A stretch of 64,000 nt of DNA from Aphelocoma coerulescens (lineage: Eukaryota > Chordata > Aves > Passeriformes > Corvidae), in the NCBI RefSeq assembly GCF_041296385.1, contig NC_091020.1:25787001-25851000 (forward strand). Direction: 5' to 3'. The notes beneath the pieces are model-generated. The model ran no database searches. It saw nothing but the letters and a program-made list of their open reading frames with translations, and was not told the DNA's origin. Shown piece by piece: positions 1 to 15,216 of this stretch. Every line of letters starts with the position of its first letter. The first letter of the stretch is position 1. Position numbers and translations under genes: made by a program.

Positions 1-2010
1 TTAAATGTGTTTGTATTTCCCACTGAATCAATCCATACACTTTCTCTCTCCTGCATCTGTATTTTTTTATTGGTTACCTTAAGGGGGCCTTTAGCCATTC
101 TTGGGAAATGAGGAAGAAATTCTCTTAAAAACGCAGAACTGCCCTTTTCTGTAAATGTGGTTGGAGAGGATAACTGTGTGAAACTGCTTTGCAATCTGTA
201 TTGGAACATTTAGAAAAATATCAATGGCATTGAGTTGGAGCCATCTGCCAAAAAGTTAGATACCTAGGCTAAGAAAATCTTGCATATACCATCATATAGA
301 GTCAGCAGAGTGTTTGGCATCACCAGCAAGAGATTGATTCCAGCCTACGTTAGATACTTAAAGCAAACGGGAAAAATGACCCTCTGGAGATGCCTGTGTC
401 TTGCAATAGATAGGAGTGCAGCCTAAGCATCTAACTTTTAGCTAAAAGTGAAATTAAATTCACCCATACTACGTAGAAGCCAGTGTAAAAAATTCCCTGT
501 ATATGCCTACAATCCATAGTTTCATTATCCATTGCAACCAAGGGAGAGCTATCAAATACCCACAGGAAATGTAAGCCTCTAAGGGGATAGATTTGTAGGA
601 CTCGGTCCCAAAATGTGAGACAAAGGATGAGCACTGACAATCGGCTGAGCAGTGCTCTTCACCTTTCACACACTGGTACAGGCAGTGCTCCTCCAGTGGA
701 AAATCCTTGGCAGTCCCCCCTGAGAGTATCCCTACTCTCCTTACACAGGCTCCCCCCCATGATGGCCAGTGAAGGCAGCCTGGGACTTGGGGTTGAATTC
801 TCAGCTTGAGACAAATGTTTTGTGCCTCAGCACTCAGACAAGCAAGGGAAAACACTGCCTGGCAGTCCTCTCAGTACAGGCAGCTTTGATTTTCAGTGTC
901 TGAGGTGAGAATAGAATCCTCAACTCGGCTTTTCTAATCCCTAACAAAGGCTACAAAATATCTTTTTTAGTACTAAGGATGGGTCCAGCTTATAGTGCAC
1001 CTTCTGGATTGTGAGTCACGAACTTGAATAAAAGTCAGAGACACTTTGATTGCTGTGGCTCCTTCCACAGCCACCTCCTCAGACACCTTTCTGTGCTGAG
1101 GAATGTCCTCACTCCACAAAAAAGAACAACATTCCCTTTCCCAGACCTTCCCTGTTAAATCCATCAGATTTATTAGTTGATGCTGTAAAGGAATGGTTTC
1201 ATTAGGCTCACAGCAGTGCCTCTGAAATGATAAGTATTTATAAATCCCTATTAAAGTTTTTGTGATATGTCAGCATGGTGAAGAGGGTGAAGGGGCGGGA
1301 AAAAATGAGATGGGGCACCTGGTGGGCCAGCTGGAAGATGAGTTGGTGGAAACACCCACTGTTATGTTCCCTGAACTGCTGCCTGGGGTGACAGCCTAGG
1401 TACCATGGCAGCTCCTGCTGTCCTGTACCACTAAAACTAGACTCTGTATGCATCTTAATATTTCACTCAGACTGAACCTAGAGATGAGCTCCATGTGGCT
1501 AATTCTGGTTGCTGTTAAATCTCTTTACTTTGAACATGAATAAAGGCAGCCACTGAAGTTTTATCAGAAGCTGGGCTTGCAGCTGGCAACACCCTCCCTG
1601 TGTTTCTATTACTAAAACCCATCAACCAGGATTTATATTACAGCCATAACATTTGTTTCAGTACACTTACATTTGTTACAGTATGTTTGAGGCAGAGAGC
1701 ACATGAATTAGCTATTTCCAGTGACACTGACAGATGTACAAAATACAGACACCACACACGAAGCACAAACAAATCTAATCATGATTTTTGCTCCATTATA
1801 ACTATTCATAGAAGAGGATGGATAGACTCTGCAGTACTGAAATAGCATCACTCAGCTTTGTTTAAGCCCTGCTCACTGCAATAGTATCACTTGTTATAAA
1901 TGCTCCTTCTTGTGGTACTTGATGAATTTGCTTCAAGCTGGCTTTTATTTTTGAACCCTGACTCAGAATAGAAAGTTTCCAGAAACAGTCTCGCTATAGA
2001 AACTGTTCAA

Positions 2011-2086
2011 TTAAAAACCATGCAAAACCCCACAACAAAAAACAAACACCAGAAAACTCCAACAAAAAACCCCAACAAAAACAAAG
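2011..2086. repeat. A/C-rich low-complexity tract
   Basis: The tract is made almost entirely of A runs separated by C or CC (AACAAA, AAAACCCC and similar), with no fixed unit. Similar A-rich tracts with CCCC interruptions occur near 3650-3690 and 20868-20930. It may be an old poly(A)-like tail or simple slippage; no adjoining retroposon body is recognised. Confidence 0.6.
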
Positions 2087-2551
2087 TGATGGTCAAGTTT
2101 TATATTTAGTTAGAGTCAATACCCAGACACAGTTTTACAAGATCACATTTTTTTCCCCATCACGTTTAATTTTATTCTGAAGGACAAGGGTAGAAAGAGA
2201 GAAAAGGCTTTCTAATTTATGTGAGCTGGGTGAAGATCCATCTATTTGCTCATGTTCATGGCTGTATCCTGACCTGATACTGGACTAACCCACAAAAGAA
2301 GGTGCCTTTATTTTTTTTTAATAAAACAATTTAAAAATGTTTCACCCCAATAAAACCTTTCCTTCTAAATATTTCAGAGCCTGAAATTGTTTCCAACTTA
2401 CTGTATTACAAAAAATGCAAGTCACTGTTAAAATTAAAACAGATTTGCACAGAAGAATCCCTGGAAATTCTCATTTCTGAAATGTAAAACCAGCAAATTC
2501 TGACTCCATAACCTTCCTTAAAAAATGTGCATCAAATGGCTTTTTGCTTTG

Positions 2552-2568
2552 AAAAAAAAAAAAAAAAA
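2552..2568 (+). repeat. Poly(A) run (A17)
   Basis: There are seventeen consecutive A residues after GCTTTG. I see no retroposon body immediately upstream, so it is best called a mononucleotide repeat. Confidence 0.8.
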
Positions 2569-5500
2569 GTTTTCACTGGATTTAGTTTTTTAAAGAATGG
2601 AAAATATTGATTATGTTATTCTTTCCTAACTCTCTAAGGAGATGAAAACTTACCTGTTGAGCCCTGGATGAATGATTAGAGCCTATTACAGTCACAGAGA
2701 ACACAATTCAGAGTAAGGGATGTGAGGAGGTTCTTGTGCTCAGCTCTGGTTATTGGGGCACATAGGGCAGAACTCATCACTCCCTGTTTTACTGGGAACA
2801 GTCACATGCACAGAATGCTAAATTCAACTTATGCAAGTTAATCTGCATCAGACAGAGAGGAAACAGAATACTGCCATCTCCCACTTGACGATGCAAGACA
2901 ATTTACATATATCCAGGGAATAAATTTTAGAGATTATACAAGAGACTCTCCTGGTGGTTCTTTGGGTGTTCCAGAGACAATTCAGCAATACCCAAAATGC
3001 ATTTTCCCAGATATCAAAGCAATGCCAAAATGTAAATACGGTTATCCCAGCAAATAATAATAATTGAGCCTGAATCTTCACAAGCCAGTGGTCCTCTCTT
3101 AGCTATGTGTGTAAAAATAAATGAATAATTCCACTGTGAATACATTCTTAAATTGTACTTGTGTCAGTAAAAACATATAACCGTGGAGTTACTTTTCTGA
3201 CTGGAAAATTTTTTGCTTTTCCTAATACCTCATGGATGTTTTTAGCTGTGACTGGTGGATTGGATGTAAATAATATAATTCTACAGGGAAGCTTCTCGAT
3301 CAAGCCTTAAAATGAATGGATCATTCCTTGAGGAATAGAGAAAAAAATCACTTGACATTTTCCTTTGCCTTGTAAGGATGCACCACCTTACCAGCCACTC
3401 TGTCTCTGTTCCAACAATTATTTCAAATTGCGACGAAGGAGAAGAATCAAGCTAAACACATAAAATTAGATGCTTTCAGCCTAGATGCACCTTTTGTTTC
3501 TGGGAGATCTGAAGAAATCAGAAATATTTGATTATTGAGCTCGAAGTCTGATTGGCACTTTTTGTGGTGCATGGCTACAGCTTGAAGATTCAGAAACAGG
3601 AGCTGACTTTTGAGAAGTGAAAGTTAGTGAAAAACAAACTTGCAAAGAGCAACCAAAAAAACCCCAAAACCATGCAGAAAAAAACAAATCCTCCTGTGAC
3701 AGATAACAGGCTGTGGCTAAACCCTGCTGAGCTCATTTTCAGTTTTGCTTCACAGACCTTGTTTCAGATTACAGCACTTCAGGAACCTTAGGAGGTATTG
3801 ATTGGGAAAGTTTTTGGAAGCCACGAAGTTTGTCTCAGGCTCTTGAGAGGAAGAGAACTGAGTCAATGCAGAATCCTCACTGGAGGAATGGAATAAAGCA
3901 CGTGGAGTTAGCATGAGCAGCTGTTGCCTTGTTGCAGGCAGTAACTGTGTGACAAGGAGGGATTTGTAGAAATGAAAGAAAATATGGGAAGAAAGAACTA
4001 ATAATGCAGATTATCGAGAGTATTATGCTGAAATCTTGGTAAGAAGGATGTGAGTGAGCCAGTTGCTTTGTGGTGACTTCTCTCAGTGATTTCTCCTAGA
4101 CTCTGTCTTTGAAGCATCTTTAGATCTGAGCAGAGGCATTCAAATCCCTTGGCATTCCAATGAGAACTGGTTTTCTTTGGAAAAGGTTCTTTAGAAAACT
4201 GTTTTCCAAATCAGAAAATTTCCACAAATTTTTCACATCCATTGCAACAGTTAAATTAGTTTCCTTCACCATTCAGAAAACCATATTTTCAAACAGAGAA
4301 CCAAGATATGCAAAGTTGACAAAACTTAGGGTATAAACATTTGGTTTGGATTCTTCCAGATTTTGGCAGTAGTCGGGTTGGTTTTTAGCTAGTGATAGGA
4401 CTTGAACCAGAACTTGAAGTCTACCACAGTCTTCTACCTCCTGTAAGAAACCTTTGAAAACTTGTGTGGTGGGGTCATAGCTGGACTCTGAGAATTGTTA
4501 GTGGATTAATGTCTCTAGACAGAGACACGATCCTGGAGAAGGGAGCTGTGGTTGATTTCCTTTTAACTGGCAGGATTTTCTACCTCCTTACTACATCTTT
4601 GTAGCTTGCCTCAATAAATCTGCAAAAACATTAATTTAGCAGCTCACTCTCTCCTCACACTTGATGCACCCTTGTTGCCCTGACTCTGACTGGGTATCTG
4701 AAGCAGAGGGGAATACTCATGTCTGGTGACACTCAGAAAGGATGCAGGGCGTCAGGCACAGCCCTGGGGATTTGTCTCATGAATTTGTGTCTGATCTCTT
4801 TCTACTTAATGCAACTCACAAATGCAACTCACAAATCTACATGTGTTAATACTTCAAAATTACATTTGGAGATGCCTCAGTGATTTCTAGCAGAAAAAAA
4901 TGCAAATAAATGTAGATTTCTGTTATTATCAGCTTCATCAAAGCAAACAGGCAGCAGAAGGGCCATTATTAGACTTTGATAAGAGTGCATATTGAATGAT
5001 TTCCCTAAGGAATTCAGTAAAATTCATCTCATTGCATTTCCTTTTATGCAATAATATCAATTGTTTCACACAGAAACACCTGCAAACAGTGTTGTCTGAC
5101 TTCTTTATTAATTTATTTTATTTCTTGAAGGGGAAAAATGCAAGAACTGTTCTCTTTCAGTTCTATATTGTAATTTCAAAATGTGAGAAAGAGTCTGGAA
5201 TAAAGGTATTCAGACAGAAGCTGAGGAAAATAGTGTCACAAATGAATAATCCTGAATTAATAAAGTAATGTCTCTGCAAAGAAAATGCTTTTGTGTCACA
5301 GATGAAGAAGAGACTGAAAAAAAGAGAAGCAGGAAAAAGAAAATGCCAAAGAACAAGACTTTCTTTCCTGAAAACAAATAAAAGGAGGGAATTTGCTATG
5401 AATAAGTAACTTCCACATTTAATAATATTCCAGTAGCATTTGGCAAGTAATCAAATTTGATTTCCTTTCCATTCAAAGGCATCATCAGAATTATTACTTT

Positions 5501-5669
5501 TTGTAATACCTGTGTATATATAAAGCTGAGACATGTTTATAACTCTATTTCAGTGCTGGAAAAACTCTTGAATAATACTGTACAAGGTCACCCATGAAAA
5601 AAACCATTCCTAGAAAAAATCATATCCCTGATGTAAAAGAAATTCTGCGTGCATTTTATAGCTGATATT

Positions 5670-5688
5670 AAGCTGATATTATCAGCTT
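5670..5688. repeat. 19-bp near-perfect palindrome
   Basis: The arms AAGCTGATA and TATCAGCTT are exact reverse complements separated by one T. The left arm is also part of a short tandem duplication (GCTGATATTA then AGCTGATATT). Short AT-rich palindromes of this size arise by chance, so no function is claimed. Confidence 0.6.
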
Positions 5689-6374
5689 TGTAGAAAATAT
5701 CCTTGCAAAGGAATCTATTATGGTGAATGTTTGTCTCCATGAAGGGTTTGTGAGGAATTTCAGGGAACAATTTCCTGTGAATAACAGTGACCCACTGCAG
5801 ACCTCTGATAGGGATTTACCTTTCTACTCCTGCCAGACTCATGGTCTAGTTGGTTGGCAGTTTTAGAAAACTGTGCTTGGACTGTGTTAAAATGATTAAC
5901 CATCACTGGTAATATAACCACTAGCTGTTGCATCTGAGAAAGGTGCAAAGATTTGCAAAGTCTTTGCTTTATTAGATAGGGAAAATTATGGGAGAAACTT
6001 GGGCCTGCAGAACAGAGATCTGGAAAGACATCAGAGAGCCTAAGACTCTTTCTTCCACGTCCTAACCAAGAGGTATTTGATTCACAGAAATTTATAACTC
6101 TATTTCACCTTAAGGTTGATGGACTGTCTTACCTTTTTCTGATTCCTAGTCTCCCTGGGAGACCAAAATCTGCTCCACAGCCCCAGACCATTAACAGAGA
6201 AGAAGTTCCTCTAGTTTTGACGTACTCAAGACAGATTTATATCCATCCCTTTAGGACTGTATCCTCTTTAGTTCAAATATTCCTTCTTTTTTTTTTCTGA
6301 GACAGTGGTGACCTGTGAATGCTCTTGGTACCATCAGAGAACATAACAATGGGTAATGGTCACAAACCATGGCT

Positions 6375-6460
6375 GGAGAGGTTCAGGCTGGGCATTAGGA
6401 GAGAATTTCCTGCGTTTATTGGCAGTGACCACCAGGGAAGGTGTGGCATCCCCATCTTAA
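6375..6460 (+). mobile_element. Possible CR1 LINE fragment
   Basis: The stretch beginning GAGAGGTTCAGGCTGGGCAT and continuing with TAGGAGAGAATTTCCT resembles the conserved segment near the 3' end of CR1 ORF2, which encodes the Arg-Phe-Arg-Leu-Asp-Ile-Arg region of the C-terminus. Similarity fades within about 80 bases on either side, and no 3' terminal repeat is present. It would be an old fragment truncated at both ends. The call rests on a short match recalled from family knowledge. Confidence 0.4.
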
Positions 6461-9400
6461 CTGTTCATAAGGTTTGTTTTTACAGAGCCATTTTTGCCCT
6501 GAACTACTGGTGCTGACAGTACTGGCTCAAGCTGAAGCTGGACAAGAGGATCCCTGGCAATGCCTTCCAGCAAATGAGTCTATGGCTGCTCCCAGATGTT
6601 TAATTCAGCAAAATTATTCTACGTCCTCCTGGACTTTGTTCCACCAGATGAAACAAAATTAACTTAGTGTCTCTACTGTCTTTACAACCCTCTTTTACAC
6701 AACTGCTTCTGAATTTCTCTGCTCATTCCCATCTCCCTTCTACATCTGTCGTCCAGTGTAAATGATATTTCTAGGATCCAGCTGGCAAAATTCTGTGCAT
6801 TTTTTCTAATGTCTTTTGCAGAGACATTAAATACTTTCTTCTGGAGGAATCTGTATATATCCAAATAAATATTTGCATTTTTCTTGGTCACATCACCCAA
6901 GTGGCTCTTGCTCAAACTGCTGTTGAGTTATTTATCTAAATATTACTTTTCCTCTGCCATTTCCTAAAAAAGGATTCAAGAATAAATATGGCTTATTTAC
7001 AATATTGACTATACTTTCTGGGAACAAGTACTTGAACTTTAATCATCTGATTTCAATTAATACAGACCTTAAAGCCATCTCATTCATATGAGTAATATTT
7101 GGATTTTCTTTAATTTTTTCCGGTGCCTCTAATTCTGTATTGTAGCAAATTTCATAAGCACAGCCTCTGTATGTTATGTTACATTTCTGAAGAAATATCA
7201 TCCTGATGCCAGTTCTATGGAATTCCAAAAATAACTTCCCTTCAGCTAAATATTTCTCATTTTAACACATGCTATTGTAATCTCCTCTCTAATAATGACT
7301 TGCCTTGTAGTTATTCTACTAATAATGATTTTCTGCAGTGTAACTGCTATATTCCCAGGCTGCACCATATCAAATGCAGCTCTGGAGCCTGAATAGGTTA
7401 TTTCCCCTACCTGAAAGAAAAGAATGGTTCCTTATCAACAGAGGAATTAAGCACTAATAAAAGACAGCAGTTTCCCATACTGAGAATAGTAACTATGGTT
7501 GTTCAAACATAGGAATATGGTGTCACTTAAGATACCCTATGGTATCATGTCTGGTCACCAGCTATTGCTCTAGAATGTCACTGCTCTTCTGTGAGTCCTG
7601 TGTCATATCTGCCAAACCTATGTGCCTGCACTGAATAGCCCAGGACACCTCAAAGGGCTCTGCATGCATTCATCCAGAACACTAAATTGAACCATTACTC
7701 TCCTTGCAAATTACGTGCCTTTTACAGTGCAAATTCATGGGGGCTCGTGGTGTTTGTTTCACTGGTTGTTCAATGATGTCCACACAATGACAGTTCCTCT
7801 TGGGAAAGAGCTGGAATTCATTTGAAGATTAATAACTTTATCCTACATATCTGGGTGAGAAATGATGTCTGATCTTCCAGGACAGTCAATAAAGAACCTG
7901 TTTTGGAGGCTGCAGAGCTGCTCATTCAGCCCCCCAGCCACTGCCTGCTTTAGAAAGACTGGAGTGTCCACTGACTGCAGCAGCTATTTAAGCACCTTGC
8001 CCCAGTGTAGGCACCCAGATGTGGATATCTCTACTTAAATGGTTTGATCTAGCATAGATTCCCATCCTAAATTCCTGCTGCCTGCAAGTGAAGTGCTGAA
8101 TGCCTGGTTGTTTCCTTCCATTGCTGTGTGTCTGTTCACTCCCCAGCAGAACATTTGAACAGTTCAGTGCTTCTCTCCAGTGTGGTCTTAAGTGACTTGT
8201 TTGATGGAGCGTCCAGCTCAGGAGACTGTTGCATCCTCTGGTGAATCTCAGTTAGACCCTTGCTCATAGTACCTAACTCACATTTTCTCTTTGATCAGTG
8301 TCAGTCCATTAAACCCATCTATCAGAGATCCCTATGCTCAGCTTTATGACTATTGGGAAATTACTAGAATATGATCATAACCAAATAGACATACCTGCTC
8401 CTCTGGGCAATGATATCATGGTCATTTTCTGGTCTGACACATCTTGCTTGTCAAAATGATCCAGAAAGAATTTAAAAGAAAGTAAATTAACTACAGTGTT
8501 GTCTTGTACTGTGAATTCATCCATTTGTGGTGCTTTGGCTGATCACCTGCATTGCTCAGCTGCAGCCAACTAAATGAGACCTTTTACTGATGCAGCATTC
8601 TTAGACTCATTTGGCCCAATGTTCATGATGTGCTTTTAAAAATTGTTATAGTAGATTAGCTAACTAATGGTGGCTGGACAGGAACATTCATCCTGGGTAG
8701 GTTATTGCAGAAGCTCAATTTTTGCTATTGGGAGCAGCTGGTTCTGGTCATGGTTGGTGAGAGAGGACTGGGTCATTGGGCAGATCCAGATTAGGAATGC
8801 CAGCGTAGCAAAGGTTTTGTAAATACAGAATGTAAATACAAATGCAACGACCTCAGAAAATGTGAGTTCTCTGTGGTATATAATGGCATGAAACATCCCA
8901 CAGCCCCTAAAATTCATGGCATGGGGACTTCTGAACCAGAGCTGTCCTGGAAAATAGTCAATAACTTTTTAAATTGATCATCTTGTTTGATAGATGATAA
9001 TGTAAAAAGCTTCTGTGCATTAGAAATTACTATAAAAAACATTTTTGAGGTATTTAAGTTTTAAAGAATAAACATGTTTCTTTCCTGGGGATATTTTGAA
9101 GTATTTTACCACTCCTCCCCTTTCACTTCCCTCCCTTCCATCTGTCAAGTAAAGGGAAGTGCAGAAGTAAAAGGTGAAATTTAGAGTAATATTAAAATTT
9201 AGCCATATAAAGAGTATCTCAACCTCAGAAAATTAACTTTTTTCCTCCATAAACCAGAACACAATTTACAGAGACAGGAGAAAAAAAAAAAGAGTTAAGA
9301 AAAGCATACAAAATTAAACCAAGCCAAATCCAAAACATTTTAATGAGAAGTCTCTATTAAAAGAGGATAAAGACTAATTCAAGTATCTATCTACAATATA

Positions 9401-9689
9401 AATAATATTGCAGCATGTACAGAGCATTATAGTTAAGACTGGTTGCATATTGATTTCCACTAATATGTAATTCAGGTCTAATTTCCCATGGAATCATAAT
9501 TTTTAGTCTTTTAAGTCTAGAGATGAGTGATAAAACACTGAAGGATTAGATGAAAGCATTCATGAAACAGAGATCTCCTTTTCAACCCTTCCTCTCCCCC
9601 CCCTCTTTTTAGACAGAGAGAAATAATTTCTCATCTGAGAAAGTGAAAATTCTTGAAGCAGAGGAGTGAGTATCTATGCATCAACCTTT

Positions 9690-9707
9690 CTGTCTGTCTG
9701 TCTGTCC
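9690..9707. repeat. (CTGT)n microsatellite
   Basis: There are about four and a half units of CTGT, followed by degenerate CCATCTCTCT. It is a simple tandem repeat with no associated element. Confidence 0.75.
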
Positions 9708-12700
9708 ATCTCTCTACATGAGTCTCAGTCACACTCACTCATGGGTGCCAGCAAGAGGAGGAAGGCTGGCAGACAGATGGTGAGCACACAGTGACAGGAA
9801 ACACCACTGGTGTGTCACCACATTTGGGGATCCCAAAACCTGGTCATAAGAGGTCATATGGACTAATGAGACAAATGGAGGTTCACCAGCAGCATCACTG
9901 GGAACTGATATTGCCAACAAAGGGGCATTCAGGCTCAGGGTCCCATTTAAGAATTCAAAATTGGAGCAATCCAAGCTGCATGTCGACATGGGTTTCTGAA
10001 TTACTCCCTGCCCAGAAAACCAGCAGGCTTTAGGATTGTAATGACCCACACAGTTGTGTGTTTGTGTTTCGGAAGTGGGAAGTCTGCAAAAAGGAAGAAA
10101 ACTTTCTCAAAGAAAGGCAAGAATTGTAACTGTTAATAGAGAAGGTGCATATTTATGAAGCTTGCCTTCTCTCTAGACAGCAAGGAACAAAACTGCATGA
10201 AATACAGTGTTTTCCCAGGAGTTAGATCTTGATGATTATTTATAAGGAGTTCCCATAAACCACTTTAACAGTATTTTAATTTAATGCACTTAGTGCTTTC
10301 ATAGTTATTGTAAGCAAAGAGAAGTTTTATGACCCAGCTGAATGTGCCCTGGGATAGGTATTACTGGCACTGAGAACACAAGAAATGATGTCTTTCTCCA
10401 GAGAGCAGCCCTGCTGGGCACATGGATAAGATACCTACACATAGCCCTCCTGAGCTGACAAGAACAGCCCACTTCTCTCCATAGAGAGTCTTCTAAACAA
10501 AGTAAAAAAAGAAAATCTTCACATAAAATTGGTATTTTTGATTATTTTCTCACCTTGCTTTAGATGGAGCAATGTCATTTGGTCTGGAAGAGGGGAGTAG
10601 GTGCACACTTTATCTGCCCTGGAAGTAGTTGCCTGCTGTGCAACATCCCAGTCCTGGCAGGGTTTAGCTGGCCACAGCTACTGGGGGAGAGTAATTGCAT
10701 GAACTCCAAGGGCCTGTTCTGTGGAGGAGTGCAGACTGAAGACTTTAGTGGTTCCTCTCATTGTGAGATCTTCTGCAAACCAATAAATCCCAGAAAGTAC
10801 CCACTCTTGGTTTGGAGGTGTATTCACCTGGCATTATCTGTTGTGAGATGTCTGCCTGTTCCCAGAGGCAGCATAGTCCAGAAGAAAAATCTCCTCCAAG
10901 GTAAATGCTGCAGTGAACAGATGGAGTTTGAATCTACATCTCTTTTCCAGTGTAAATGAGATTAATCCACCTGAAGCTTCTGTGAGTGTCTCCTGGCAAC
11001 TCCTTGAATTCCCAATTGTCTTCAGCAAATCATGACATGGAATACCAAACAATCCACTGAGATCATGGGCCATGCCACAGTTCTATTGCTCATCTATGTG
11101 ACTGTGCAGACAGCAGCCTCATTCTCAGCACCACTGATGGTTGTTGTGTCACTGAAAATCCATTTTACCAGCTTGTTTCTAGATGTGCCCTCCCCATCCT
11201 ATGAAAATTCAGATGCATATAGGCCCTGTGTAGAATCAGAAAATTCTGATTCTTCTTGATACCTGCAAAGATGTGGCTCCTTTTCACCCCTTCAGCCTAC
11301 TTTCAAGAGCTGTAAGCTTGGGGCCCATTATAGAACTCTCCCAGTGGACGGTAGAAGCTCAGTATTTTGAGCTTCCAACGTAATTCAACTTTGCCAAATA
11401 TTGTGATTGCTTACAACCAAGGTTGGTCAGTCTGCTGTCACCTTCACAGAAAAAATCCCAGGCTTCAGCTATGGAGAAAGTGTAACCATTTGCAGCCACA
11501 GGCTTCTGGGAAGAATGGAGATATCCTGCAGAGTGATTGTCAAAAGGAGAAATGGATTTCCCTGATGCAGTGATAGAGATGTACAGCAAATTTTAGCACT
11601 CTAATTAGTTTCTTGATCAGAGGAAGACAACTCTTCAAGGCAAATGTAAAGGTCATCACAAATCCCAGAGAAGTATTCATGTCTTTTGCCGTATTTGCTG
11701 ACAGATATTTAAATACAACCACTCACTTTTCCTGTAGATATTGTCAGCAGATGCCAGACATCTGACAAGCAGCAATGAATTTGTACCACTGCCCTGACAT
11801 ACCAACAACAAGGAAGTGGATAGAACTGCTAAGTGCTCTTTCTGTGCTGCTGGGAGATAGATTTGTGGCAGCAAACGCTTACAGGTCTATGTGATGCTTA
11901 GAGGACATAGCGACTTCTCTGATGGTTTAACTTGGTGAACAACATTAGCAGGGGAAAGGAAAAGTGTTTTCTCACTGGAGTACTGTGAGAGGATGTGGGA
12001 GATGGGATCCTCATGAGACTTGCTGTATGACCTTAGCAAATGAAATGATCTTAAAATGTTTAATTACTGCAACCTAACTACCTATTGACTGCAAGACTGA
12101 CTTCAGGTGCTGCAGATGAGGTGAGTTTATTCTCTTTCAGTTCTCTGTGTGTACAGCAGGGACAAAGGTACTTCCTTTCCCCACCTTTTCATTATCACTT
12201 CTTTTAACAGTAAAAGCTTCAAGGTAAGGATAGGTGTGGATGCAATTGTGATGTGAATGGATACATTCCCATTATAGCACAGGATCCTGCACACAGAAGA
12301 TATTGACATGAATGAAGCACCCATGGTGAGAGGAATAACAATTTTTATTGTATAATAAACTGTAAACTGTACAGCAAGGTTTTGGTATTAATCAATACTT
12401 TTATAGGAAGACTAGAAGAAGTACCAGCTGCTTCCCATGGTATCTAATTCCTGCAAAGAATCTGACCTTCTTCCCCTGTCAGGATTATTCAGTGTCCCTG
12501 TTCCATTGTGTTGTGCCTCCAGCATGCTTCCCAACCTAACATGGAAAGGATGTGTGTTGTTAGGCCACATGGACAATTCTCAGAGTGTGGAACATGTACA
12601 TTGAGTCCTCCTAGAAATCTTGTTCTTACAGACTGTGAACAAGAGATTTCTTGCTGGGAAAAGACTTCAGGAGGGAGAGTAGGGGATTTTACTTGGACTT

Positions 12701-15216
12701 GTATACTGCAGACAGATCTTTGTCTGCACTTAGAGACCTGGTGAATCAAATCTCATCTTTCATATTATTAGATGATAAATGCATAAATCAGTTCCTTTAC
12801 TAATTAGAAATGTACATACGAAAGTAGATGTTACTTTGATTGGAAACATGATGGAAGAGGGATGTATATCATATCCTATATTCTTGAAGAAGTACTAATC
12901 CATGGGTTAATGTATGTGTTAAAATCATAAATACATAACTTGATAGGTGTTTTTACATGGGTGAGTTTATCACTCACTAATCATCTCTCTCAAAACCAAA
13001 TGTAAGATTTTACTTTACATGGACTTCATGTCCCTCTAGTATGCAAATGGACAAACTATATGTGTGAAATATCCTTAGATGTTCAAGAAAAAAAGAAGGA
13101 AGGAAGACATAATGTAAAAGTAAAGCCAAAGAACACAACTGTTCCCTAGGAAGCAGTGAGGTTTTCTTTTTCCCTTGCTTTTCCAACTCCTGCATGCACA
13201 AACAATATACGAAATTCTCAGAAGGAAAGTTTGCCTGTTAGTATTTATATCCTCTTGCATAAATCTTCAAACAGAACAAAACTTACAAGTCTGACCCATT
13301 TTAATCTCCAAGTAGGCCAATGAATTTAATTAATATTATTATGGAAGTGTGAGGATGGCAGCCCTCCTTCCCATCAACATTGTTTAATTTGATGGCTGCG
13401 CCTGAGTCAGGTGGGGCATTTGTGTCATTCACGTTGTGCCTGTCAAAGCTCCTGGTACCACTTCATAAGGCTGAACTACAATTTGCATTGCTTTAAAAGG
13501 TGCATCTGGTAGAAAAAAAATTTTTGCTTGATCCACATTGAGACCTGAGGAGAACAACATCTTCCGTGTTGTTCCTCCCATAACCTTTACGTCTCTCTGT
13601 GTACACATAAACTATATTCTATCTACACACACTGCCTGTCAATAGGCATGGATAATGGCTTTCACAGCCTTTACAAGTGTTCAAGGAGAAGAAAGTGGGT
13701 TTGTAGGGATATTGAAGTTCAGATTCATCACATTAAACAGAGAAGGATGAATTACAAATCTGAAAGAGGAACACTGAGAAGGAATTTAACTTTCTTAAAA
13801 TCTGGTGCTTCTCCCATTTTTTCTTTCTTTCACCAAATTTCCTCCTGTATGATTACACAAACTCTAACCCCTTGTGAATAAATTCAGCTTAAGAAATTTT
13901 CTCATCCTAGCTTGGGACAAGAAAATTAGCCCTTTTTAAAATAGTTTTTCACCTGATCAGTTCACAGCACAGATGCTTGTAGCATTGTAAAAGAAAGGAT
14001 CATGGACGGAGCAGGAGTGAGAAGTCAGAGCTGGGAGAAAGGTGGGAATGTCCTCTCCAGTGAAAGTGCTAGTTCCTCCTGCTTGAACTGGCATGACAGG
14101 TACAGTATTGGCTGGCTCAGCTTAGGTCCTACATGCACAGGTTGGGATGTCTCTTCTGAGTTGACTTGTTTATAGACATGAAAAAGAGCAGGAATATTTT
14201 AGAGCCTGCCACCAAGCTGTCCACCTGGGACAGATGAGCTGTTTGAAGTGTCTACACTTGGGAAAAGCTTGGCTTGACAATGAATGCATCACTTCATAGG
14301 ACAGCTTTCCCCATCCTCCATTTCTGATCAGACCCTCACCAGGAAAAGGCTTTGTAACCTGGTTTTCATACCCAGTCCCTGGCCAGTATGCTCTAACTTA
14401 TTTTCTTCCTCTGACTTTATAAAGTACAGCACACTTGTGTTCTCCATTTTGAAGCACAAGTGATTATTTCACCACTATATGTACATGGCAACTGAGAGAT
14501 GCAATTATGATATGACTTATTCAGGTTGTGAATGTGCCTTCAGAAAGCCCCCAAGCCTCCCAAGTGTCCTAGGTGTTTGTTTTTGTCACAGAAATGCATA
14601 TACTCTGAATCAACTAACCAAGGAAATTAGTCTCTTTTATTTATATACCTGACAGAAGGAATATCTGTTCCTAAATTGTCTTGCTTGGATATAAATTAAC
14701 ATTTGAACTCCACAGGAAGAAAAATCATGTCCATTTATGATTTCTCATCCTTATATTTATCATGTAAAAAGTAGCACGATCTAGATTATGGTACTAATGA
14801 ATTGTTAAAAGCTTTTTCTAACTGAATAAATAAGTTTAAATTATAAACCTTAAATTATCTTTTGAATTTCAACTATTATGAAAAGGAATTCTAACAAAAA
14901 CAATTAGGAGGTAAAAGAAAATGTGGCATTTAAACGATACAAAAATAGGGAGGTCGTCTGTTTGGTTGTTTTTCTTTAAACATTTATATTTTTCTTTGTT
15001 CATGGAATGGAATGGAATCTATTTAAACAAGAATCTGAGGTTAATATAAAGTGACATTTATTTTAGTTTTAAGTCAGGAATGCAAAACAAAATCTTTCTA
15101 GTCAGAGCAGCCCACTGTGTTTGTTGAGTCCTGGTGGATTAAATAAATTTAAAAATAAAATCTAAGTCTATTTCAAAGCTCACCAGAATACTGAATGTAG
15201 GAACAGGCATGTTTTG

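Larger units (their letters stand above)
1..6374. other. Non-coding, AT-rich host DNA
   Basis: I see no exon, RNA gene or recognisable transposon here. Open frames are short (under about 130 codons), often open on both strands, and lack family motifs. The block holds A-rich low-complexity DNA around 2011-2086, an A17 run at 2552-2568, a 14-bp tandem duplication near 4809-4836 and a short palindrome at 5670-5688. It reads as intron or intergenic DNA; which of the two cannot be told from the sequence. Confidence 0.6.
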